A stretch of 20,052 nt of DNA. It comes from XYA12-FULL-58-9 sp001798605. Its GTDB lineage: Bacteria; Myxococcota; XYA12-FULL-58-9. Positions 14,763-20,052 of this stretch are shown in pieces. The position numbers and the translations under genes are program-made. Positions within the stretch are counted from its first letter, which is position 1; the number at the start of each line of letters is the position of its first letter. The notes below the pieces were generated by a model. That model saw only the letters and a program-made list of their open reading frames with translations. It searched no databases and had not been told where the DNA came from. The DNA lies in assembly GCA_036736205.1 (NCBI GenBank), contig DAINMX010000103.1, forward strand, positions 1-20,052. The letters are read 5' to 3'.

Positions 14763-16418
14763 TTAAGGACACTGCATCCGCGCCACCGCATCACGCACGG
14801 TGATGACCTCGACGCCGGTCTCGACAGCGAAGTCGAGAATCTCGACAAAGTTGTCAATCTCGTAGCTCCAGCCGTTGTACGTCTCGGTCAAGTCGTGGAA
14901 ATAGATTTGCACCCATCCATTCCGTGCGATGGCGTTGTCGATCAAGACCATGGCCTGGGATGGCGGTGCATCGTAGACCATGGAGTTGCCTTTGAGCATG
15001 TAGGGGTCGTCGCCCGGGAAGTTCATGCCTACCCGCACCGCGCGGTGATTTCCATAGTACAGCCGCGCGGTTGCGAGAACCCGATCATCGAAAGCCCCCA
15101 TGGGCGTGGCAAAGCTCTCGACCTCCTGGCCGATGATGTCTTCGATCCACGCCTTTGACTCGCCGAGCTCGTAGTCGATTTCCTCGGTGGTGAGCGTGGG
15201 CAGATTGAGGTGATTGTAAGTATGGCTGCCGACCTCGTGGCCGCTGCGCGCCATGGCTCGCAAATAGTCGACGTTCATGAATTCCCGACCTCCGAGAGCG
15301 GTCGTCCGCACGATGGTGTAGAACGTCGCTCTGAAGCCCCGCTCCTCGAGCGCTGGAGCGGCGAGCTCGTAGTGACTGCCGTAGGAGTCATCGAACCCAA
15401 AAGTCACCATCGCCCCCCAAGGCTCGGCACACGGATCGCAGAAAACACAGGTGTCGACATCATCGCAAATCCCGTCTGCGTCAGCGTCGCCGACATCACA
15501 GGGAGTAAGCTCGTGGTCTGGCAGCGGATCATCGACAGGATCGCACATGTCGCCGATGCCATCCCGGTCGTGGTCCGCTTGCGACGCGTTCCACGAGTTC
15601 ACGCAGTTGTCGACGCCGTCGCAGATGCCGTCCGAATCCGCGTCCGAGCCCGGACCATCGCAACGGTCGCAGCGCCAGCACTCGCCGAGCCCGTCACCAT
15701 CGGCGTCCGCCTGCCCCGGGTTGTAGCAGTCCAGACAGTTGTCGATCGCGTCGCAGATCCCGTCGCCGTCCGCGTCCCCGACGATGCAGGCCGCAGGTTG
15801 GCACAGGCTCTGTTGACAGCTCTGTGATGCGCAGTCCCTGTTGACCACGCACGCGGAGCCGAGCCCGCAGGGTCCGCAGGTAGCACCGCCACAGTCGAAG
15901 TCAGTCTCTTCACCGTTGGCAAGTCCATCAAAGCAGCTCGGCTCGATTGGCTCATACACGTCTCCCTCGCCGTTGCCATCCTCGTTGCCGTCCTTGTCGC
16001 CCGGGTCCGGATTTGCCCCGTCCGGGCAGTTGTCACACGCGTCGCCCACTGTGTCGCCATCAGTGTCGCCCACTGTGTCACCATCAGTGCCATCAGTGTC
16101 GCCCACTGTGTCACCATCTGTGCCATCAGAGTCGCCCGTGTCGCCATCAGAGTCGCCCACTGTGTCGCCATCAGAGTCGCCCAACGTGTCGCCATCAGAG
16201 TTGCCCAACGTGTCGCCATCAGAGTTGCCCACTGTGTCGCCATCAGAGTCGCCCACTGTGTCACCATCAGAGTCGCCCACTGTGTCGCCATCAGTGTCGC
16301 CATCAGTGTCCGCGTCCTTGACCTGCACGAGCGCAGTCCTCGGCACCAACGAGATGTCGCACACAGCCAGCATTGTCGTGCCGACGAGCCCGATCAGAAC
16401 GTTGCCACGAATACTCAT
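14763..16418 (-). CDS. Surface polysaccharide deacetylase on Asp-Gly-repeat and thrombospondin-3 stalk
   Basis: I chose ATG 16418 because it starts directly at a signal peptide; its ribosome site AGGAG is rather distant (13 nt). The N-terminus ends in L-A-V-C20, a lipobox with unusual Val at -1. Residues about 35-126 are an acidic repeat (GDSDGDTV units). Next comes a Cys-rich module (CFDGLANGEETDFDCGGATC), then thrombospondin type 3 calcium repeats (DADGDGICDAIDNCLDCYNP; DSDGICDGVDNC). The NodB polysaccharide-deacetylase domain spans residues about 336-551. It has TFGFDDS with D343/D344, the metal pair H399-x3-H403 (GSHTYNH), FATPMGAFD and YFHDL. This metal-dependent family removes N- or O-acetyl groups from polysaccharides or peptidoglycan. 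The stalk suggests display away from the outer membrane. The catalytic motifs look intact, though the RxPxG motif is altered to ATPMG. Confidence 0.93.
   Translation of the reverse strand: MSIRGNVLIGLVGTTMLAVCDISLVPRTALVQVKDADTDGDTDGDTVGDSDGDTVGDSDGDTVGNSDGDTLGNSDGDTLGDSDGDTVGDSDGDTGDSDGTDGDTVGDTDGTDGDTVGDTDGDTVGDACDNCPDGANPDPGDKDGNEDGNGEGDVYEPIEPSCFDGLANGEETDFDCGGATCGPCGLGSACVVNRDCASQSCQQSLCQPAACIVGDADGDGICDAIDNCLDCYNPGQADADGDGLGECWRCDRCDGPGSDADSDGICDGVDNCVNSWNASQADHDRDGIGDMCDPVDDPLPDHELTPCDVGDADADGICDDVDTCVFCDPCAEPWGAMVTFGFDDSYGSHYELAAPALEERGFRATFYTIVRTTALGGREFMNVDYLRAMARSGHEVGSHTYNHLNLPTLTTEEIDYELGESKAWIEDIIGQEVESFATPMGAFDDRVLATARLYYGNHRAVRVGMNFPGDDPYMLKGNSMVYDAPPSQAMVLIDNAIARNGWVQIYFHDLTETYNGWSYEIDNFVEILDFAVETGVEVITVRDAVARMQCP
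16041..16313. repeat. Minisatellite of about 24-bp units (Asp-Gly repeat)
   Basis: About eleven imperfect units based on gtcgcccactgtgtcgccat plus cag(a/t) encode GDSDGDTV repeats in the deacetylase stalk. Some units are shortened to 15 or 18 bp, always in multiples of three. Several frames on both strands stay open here because of the repeat, which produces false ORFs. Confidence 0.92.
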
Positions 16419-16913
16419 GAAAAGTCCGTTTCTCCTCGTTGCTCGCGGTCCCGACCCTGTGGTGCTGACCTCCAAGCCGATCGATCTCGATCGCTTCTCC
16501 CTGGAGCGACGCTGCTGGTTCTCAGCAAACATGGGGACAAGGCAGCCTTTCCGCAAGCCATACATTTTGGGACATACGCTCCTGGAGACCCGGTATGAAC
16601 GGGCAATACTGCAGAATGACCAATCGATACCTTGCCAATCGAACCTCAGGTACACACCCTATTTGGGAGGTTCGGCCACCATGCTTAGAGACGTTCTTGA
16701 TTGCGAGCGCGCCCACCCACTCCTGTGGGTCCGGTGACCGAACCTCTTACACCTTCAACTCGTGAAGGGTGCAAACAATCACGACAGCAGCATTGGCCAA
16801 AGCACCATGTCGGTAGCAGATAGGGGCATGGATTTCATGTGAGTGCCTGGATTGGTCTGGATTGTGATGCAGATAGTTCGCTGAGGCGGCCAAATCAAAC
16901 ACCCGCGGCCAAA
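16419..16913. other. Intergenic region with an 8-bp inverted repeat and a hairpin
   Basis: This 495-bp stretch lies between the Crp-like gene stop and the deacetylase start, both minus. CGAACCTC at 16640-16647 pairs perfectly with GAGGTTCG at 16667-16674, and CGAACCTC appears again at about 16738-16746. ACCCAC-tcct-GTGGGT (16715-16730) is a perfect 6-bp hairpin. None has a T-run. These could be a regulator site for the deacetylase gene or the end of the Crp-like transcript. No coding region is seen. Confidence 0.4.
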
Positions 16914-16922
16914 TCAAACACC
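16886..16922. repeat. 19-bp tandem duplication at the 3' end of the Crp-like gene
   Basis: gcggccaaatcaaacacc occurs at 16886-16903 and 16905-16922. The stop codon of the Crp-like gene lies in the second copy, so the duplication may have affected where the protein ends. Confidence 0.85.
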
Positions 16923-17777
16923 GGCGACGGATTGGCGGCTCCGTTTGTTGAACAAGCCCGACCGGGTGCGTCCTTGATTGACGCCGGTCCGCGCCGCCAC
17001 ACACTGTCGAAGCTGGGGCATGGGAGCAACTACCTTCGGTGCCCAGTCTCGCTGAGGCAGATCTGAGCTGAAGACCATCGACAGAGACCGACCGCTCATC
17101 ATCGCTAGCCGTGCTGGATCCCGCAGAACAAAATGACGTCCACGTTTGGTGAGGATTCCATCATTTGTCCAATCGTGGAGTGCCCGCGCCACCGACCGAG
17201 AGGTCACTCCAAGCATGTTCGCCAGATCACTCTGCGACAAGGGAATGCGAATCTGGATTCCATCCACGACAGGCAGACCGAAGGCGTCAGCGTAGGTAAC
17301 GAAGAAGTGTGCGAGCTGAGCACCAACATTATATAGGGCCGAGGTCTTCTGCCGGTTGGTGGCCACACACAGTCGTGCCGAGGTATCCTTCAGCAGGTTG
17401 AACGCCAAGGCGTGGGAGCTCCGCGCCGCCTCATCGATAGAAACTTTGGAAATGGCGCGCACCGTGGTTTTTTCGAGGGCCTGGGCCGACTCCGTGTATG
17501 CGAGCCCCAAAAGACACTCCGACACCCCATAAACAGCCGGAGCCCTAAGCACCTGATGGGTAACCTGAATGCCATCATCGGAACTGGAATACAGGCGGAT
17601 CGATCCTGTTTCGACGACAAAACAGGATCCCGCCGGGTCCCCCTCCTTGACCAGGCACTCCTCCGCGCCGATCGCCAATAGGATTGATTCATTTAGCAAT
17701 TTTTCAACAACTGGATTCTCCACCCCGTCGAACACCGGGTGAGATGATCTTACAACTCTCAATGTAGCCGTGGTCAT
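16914..17777 (-). CDS. Crp/Fnr-family transcriptional regulator with long C-terminal tail
   Basis: This 287-residue protein starts at ATG 17777 with GGAG 6 nt upstream. Residues about 20-130 form a cyclic-nucleotide-binding-like beta-roll (VKEGDPAGSCFVVETGSIRL; APAVYGVSECLLGLAYTESA). A dimer helix follows, then a Crp-type winged helix-turn-helix at about 178-225 (IPLSQSDLANMLGVTSRSVA, RALHDWTNDGILTKRGRHFV). I see no Cys cluster for an FeS sensor and no clear cAMP-binding Arg/Ser pair, so the effector is unknown. The domain would normally end near residue 230. Here about 55 extra residues, basic and low-complexity (QGRTRSGLFNKRSRQSVAGV), run to a stop inside a 19-bp duplication, so the tail may be a read-on caused by a lost stop. 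A pair of repeats upstream (17814-17857) is a likely operator. Confidence 0.88.
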   Translation of the reverse strand: MTTATLRVVRSSHPVFDGVENPVVEKLLNESILLAIGAEECLVKEGDPAGSCFVVETGSIRLYSSSDDGIQVTHQVLRAPAVYGVSECLLGLAYTESAQALEKTTVRAISKVSIDEAARSSHALAFNLLKDTSARLCVATNRQKTSALYNVGAQLAHFFVTYADAFGLPVVDGIQIRIPLSQSDLANMLGVTSRSVARALHDWTNDGILTKRGRHFVLRDPARLAMMSGRSLSMVFSSDLPQRDWAPKVVAPMPQLRQCVAARTGVNQGRTRSGLFNKRSRQSVAGV

Positions 17778-17813
17778 GACGATCTCCGTGGTGTGTGTCT
17801 CACAACCATACTT

Positions 17814-17857
17814 ATCGGTCGGCCGGCCAATCTGTTGCTAATTAATCGACCGGCCGA
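17814..17857. promoter_or_regulatory. Paired operator-like repeats upstream of the Crp-like gene
   Basis: ATCGRYCGGCCG occurs as a direct repeat at 17814-17825 and 17845-17856, exactly 31 bp apart (about three helical turns). The same bases also give an inverted repeat, TCGGCCGG (17819-17826) with CCGGCCGA (17850-17857). The pair lies 37-80 bp upstream of the start codon, where a promoter is expected, and the space between is AT-rich (gttgctaattaat). Autoregulation or another regulator's site is inferred. Confidence 0.55.
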
Positions 17858-17995
17858 ACAAATAATCTCCAAATGACTGTGATTCGTCGCCAGAGCATGT
17901 GGTTTCCCATGGTTTTCCGTGGTTTCCCGGTTTCGCACCGCTTTGTGCAAATGGGGCTAATTCGAACTGGCGTGGGGCTGTTGGTTTCGGGTCAG

Positions 17996-18053
17996 CGGCA
18001 AATCGGCGGGTTTGCCGAGCTGATCCGTTGCCGACACGGCTGTGTCGGCAACG
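17996..18053. other. Two adjacent hairpins in non-coding DNA
   Basis: CGGCAAA/TTTGCCG (17996-18002 and 18011-18017) is a 7-bp stem with an 8-nt loop. CGTTGCCGACAC-ggct-GTGTCGGCAACG (18026-18053) is a perfect 12-bp stem with a 4-nt loop. Neither is followed by a T-run on either strand. They lie in the 504-bp gap between the Cys-rich gene stop and the Crp-like gene start. Confidence 0.8.
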
Positions 18054-18114
18054 CGTCGTTCAATCTGTGCCAGTCGAGCAAAGTACTGACGTCCAAAATC
18101 TGGGAGGCGCCGAA

Positions 18115-18238
18115 GCCAGTTCGCGGCATGCGCAGGCCGATTCCATTTGGGACCGAGATGCGAAGGTGGGCACCTTTGGTGCCCGCCGCGCATCGAAAAC
18201 CCAAATGGGGTCGACCGGAGCAGCGCAAGCGAACTGGC
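18115..18238. ncRNA. Long nested hairpin, candidate structured RNA or palindromic repeat element
   Basis: Five nested pairings share one axis: GCCAGTTCGC 18115-18124 with 18229-18238 (10 bp); TGCGC 18129-18133 with 18223-18227; CCATTTGGG 18143-18151 with 18200-18208 (9 bp, extended outward by about 5 pairs including G-T); GATGCG 18157-18162 with 18189-18194; GGTGGGCACC 18165-18174 with GGTGCCCGCC 18178-18187 around a TTT loop. A symmetric 5x5 internal loop separates two of the stems. The region lies just downstream of the Cys-rich gene on the minus strand. The structure is seen directly; whether it works as RNA or DNA is unknown, so the ncRNA label is tentative. Confidence 0.5.
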
Positions 18239-18281
18239 GCAGGTTAGCGGCCAGTTTCGGGCTGGGTCGGGGCAACCCAAG

Positions 18282-20052
18282 CTACAGGCAATACCCAACG
18301 CTATTGGAAGGTTGGCCCGCCGCGTCGGTCAATGTGACCAGTCGACATTTTTTGTCGGCCAAAGCACCATCGCAATCCTCGTGCGTCGCACACGGGGAGG
18401 TGCAGATGTTCTTGATGCAATGGTCACTCACGCACTCGCTCGCCACAACGCAGTCGGTGCCATCGGCGGCGGTGCCGACACCCATCCTCGGCATGCACGC
18501 AGGAAGGTAGCCTTTGGGATTGGAACTGAAAGTCGCCAAATCAAAGCCCACGTCGGACGGCCAAGAATAGCAACGATGATCAGCATCGCAATCGACGTTG
18601 GAGCGACAGGCTTCCGCACAGGTCCGGATGCAGGAGAGTGTTGGACAGTCGAGCGGGCCATCGCACGGTTTCGTTCCGCCACTGCACACACCCATGCACA
18701 TTCCGGTGTCGCACTCGCCATCATCCCCGCACGCGGCCCCAACGGGTAACCAGTCGGTGGTATCGCTCTGGGCGCATATCTGCACACCGCTCTGGGCGTC
18801 GTCCTCGTTTTCTGCCCGGCAGACCTCCTCCTCGGAACAGTCGCGGTCGGCGGCGCAAAGACTTGCGCACCCATCCTCCTCCAAACACATGCCGGTTTGG
18901 CATTGGTTGCTCGAGGTGCAATCACCTTCGGGGCCCACGGTGAACCATTCGGAAGTCGACGAGTCGAACTGATCGCGCGAGGCGCACAGAGAGACCCCTT
19001 CGAGGGGTACGTCATAGAAACTCATGCACAACCATCCATCGCCCGGACAATCGACGTCACCGCCAGCCCCCGAGCCAATACACATGGTGGTGCAGATCTT
19101 CTTGGCATCACCAAAACAGGTAAGTCCCTCGACGCAGTCGGGTTGGCTCACACACAACCCGCCCATCTCAACTGTTCCTGGCTCGGGCGGCGTGCACACG
19201 CCATCGCGGCACTCTTCTCCGGAGGTGCACTGCAGAGTGTCTGTGCAGGGCCCGCAAACACCGGTGAGACAGGCCTCACCCACACGACATTCCACTTTGT
19301 CGAGACACTCGCCACAGTGTCCGGCGTAACAGCCCTCACCTTCAGGGCATTGCTCCGCCATTTGGCACTCGGGATCAGTGCAGTAGCGAGTCGCCCAATC
19401 GCAAATCTTCAGTTCCCCCCCCAGGCTGCACATCTCATCGACAAAACACTGCATGCAAGTGCCCAAAAAACAGGCAAGGCCACCGCAATCCTCAATCGTC
19501 TGGCAGGTGTCATCACCACCACCGTTGGTACAACGACCGCCACTGCAAATCAGCGGTGACGGACAATTCGATGCCCCAGATGCATCCTCCACACACGACT
19601 CGCACACCTGGGTCGCAGTATTGCAAATGAGACCGTAGGGGTTGCAGTCATTTTGGGTCTCACAACCTGGATCCCCCCCCACTGGCACGCAGGCATTCGA
19701 GCGACACTCATGATCGGGCGGACAATCGTCGACACTGAGACAGCGCACGCACTCTTGCGTGACGGGATTGCAGCGCAGGCCACCGCAGTCGTCGTCGTCC
19801 ACACAGCCACTGGTGGTACCGCAGGTGCCGTCCGACTGACATCGCTTGCCCTCTTCACAATGGTCGTCCTGCAGGCAATCGACACAAGCGCCCACAATGA
19901 TGTGGCAATATTTGCCGAAGGGACAATCCTGGTGCGTATTGCAACTGGCGGGAATGTCCTTGCAAACACTGAGCTCACAATATTGAGTCAAGGGATCGGG
20001 ACAATCCTGGGAGGTCATACACTCTGGATCAGAATCACCACCGCCCATATTC
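18282..20052 (-). CDS. Large Cys-rich secreted protein (5' end outside window)
   Basis: The frame enters from the right edge and ends at TAG 18284-18282, giving at least 590 residues. The signal peptide and start lie outside the window; the internal Met at 20048 is not a real start. The sequence is a long series of short disulfide-type modules with C-x-x-x-x-D-C-x-x-x-x-x-C spacing (SCNTHQDCPFGKYCHIIVGA; CVDDDDCGGLRCNPVTQECV; CGECLDKVECRVGEACLTGV). These resemble the EGF-like and Dickkopf-type Cys-rich repeats common in myxobacterial surface proteins. The C-terminal 300 residues have wider spacing and stretches such as WLPVGAACGDDGECDTGMC. No catalytic domain is visible. It probably forms an extracellular or outer-membrane stalk. 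A long structured non-coding region follows the gene. Confidence 0.9.
   Translation of the reverse strand, partial: NMGGGDSDPECMTSQDCPDPLTQYCELSVCKDIPASCNTHQDCPFGKYCHIIVGACVDCLQDDHCEEGKRCQSDGTCGTTSGCVDDDDCGGLRCNPVTQECVRCLSVDDCPPDHECRSNACVPVGGDPGCETQNDCNPYGLICNTATQVCESCVEDASGASNCPSPLICSGGRCTNGGGDDTCQTIEDCGGLACFLGTCMQCFVDEMCSLGGELKICDWATRYCTDPECQMAEQCPEGEGCYAGHCGECLDKVECRVGEACLTGVCGPCTDTLQCTSGEECRDGVCTPPEPGTVEMGGLCVSQPDCVEGLTCFGDAKKICTTMCIGSGAGGDVDCPGDGWLCMSFYDVPLEGVSLCASRDQFDSSTSEWFTVGPEGDCTSSNQCQTGMCLEEDGCASLCAADRDCSEEEVCRAENEDDAQSGVQICAQSDTTDWLPVGAACGDDGECDTGMCMGVCSGGTKPCDGPLDCPTLSCIRTCAEACRSNVDCDADHRCYSWPSDVGFDLATFSSNPKGYLPACMPRMGVGTAADGTDCVVASECVSDHCIKNICTSPCATHEDCDGALADKKCRLVTLTDAAGQPSNSVGYCL

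Noticed and set aside
16041..16313. CRISPR-like array
   Set aside because: Units are contiguous, in frame with a protein and have no unique spacers; the same holds for 6459-6518.
15841..16737. Plus-strand Ser/Pro/Val repeat protein (SPTVSPSVSP...)
   Set aside because: It is a frame artefact of the minisatellite on the strand opposite the deacetylase; its flanks have no coding character.
17996..18053. Intrinsic terminator of the Cys-rich gene
   Set aside because: The stems are strong but no T-run follows on the minus strand, so a classical terminator is not supported.
18115..18247. Integron attC site
   Set aside because: The size and imperfect palindrome fit, and GTTAGCG occurs near the right end, but there is no matching left core site (RYYYAAC) and no integrase or cassette-like ORF layout.
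17899..18510. Plus-strand ORF over the hairpin region
   Set aside because: Its frame is kept open by the palindromes and by antisense of the Cys-rich gene; the peptide is low-complexity and has no ribosome site.

Overview
The window looks like a piece of a deltaproteobacterial-grade genome, most likely Myxococcota or a relative. That is inferred from gene content rather than from any marker gene: a VIT/vWA protein with an AgmX/PglI-type C-terminus, many large lipoproteins with Cys-rich, Asp-Gly-rich, RCC1, FN3 and thrombospondin-3 modules, and moderately high GC. A run of 10 N at 4793-4802 shows it is a scaffolded draft or metagenome assembly. I saw no tRNA, rRNA, CRISPR array or intact insertion sequence.

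Layout. 1-2.9 kb: the 5' part of a Cys-rich lipoprotein with calcium-loop (FG-GAP-like) repeats (minus, runs off the left edge), a divergent unknown lipoprotein, a short SMI1/KNR4-family gene, the 3' remnant of a Sel1-repeat gene, and a 93-bp near-perfect palindromic element. 2.9-5.2 kb: VIT-vWA-Gly-rich-AgmX/PglI protein, interrupted by the assembly gap. 5.3-6.7 kb: an RCC1-repeat (predicted beta-propeller) lipoprotein with a 15-bp minisatellite in its linker. 6.75-9.1 kb: a GC-rich accessory block holding a type IV (AbiE-like) toxin-antitoxin operon, with an array of GTTTCAC/GTGAAAC sites at its promoter end and a perfect 24-bp palindrome just beyond the toxin stop. 9.2-11.2 kb: a two-gene housekeeping operon, glutamine/methionine-type aminotransferase followed by omega-amidase (YbdL/YafV type). 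11.3-16.4 kb: three more minus-strand secreted proteins, namely an LPP20-like lipoprotein, an FN3 plus sialidase-like beta-propeller protein, and a polysaccharide deacetylase carried on a long Asp-Gly repeat and thrombospondin-3 stalk. 16.9-17.8 kb: a Crp/Fnr-family regulator with a paired upstream repeat. 17.9-18.25 kb: a non-coding stretch with two hairpins and a very long nested hairpin. 18.3-20.05 kb: the 3' part of a large Cys-rich secreted protein.

How it works together. Most genes encode envelope or surface proteins, and almost all lie on the minus strand as single genes with their own ribosome binding sites. Two tight operons stand out: the toxin-antitoxin pair (7-bp overlap) and the aminotransferase/omega-amidase pair (3-bp spacing). 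The second pair matches the known route in which glutamine transaminates a 2-oxo acid (for example in methionine salvage) and omega-amidase hydrolyses the resulting 2-oxoglutaramate. The least explained parts are the operator-like array at 8953-9084 and the structured region at 17996-18238.
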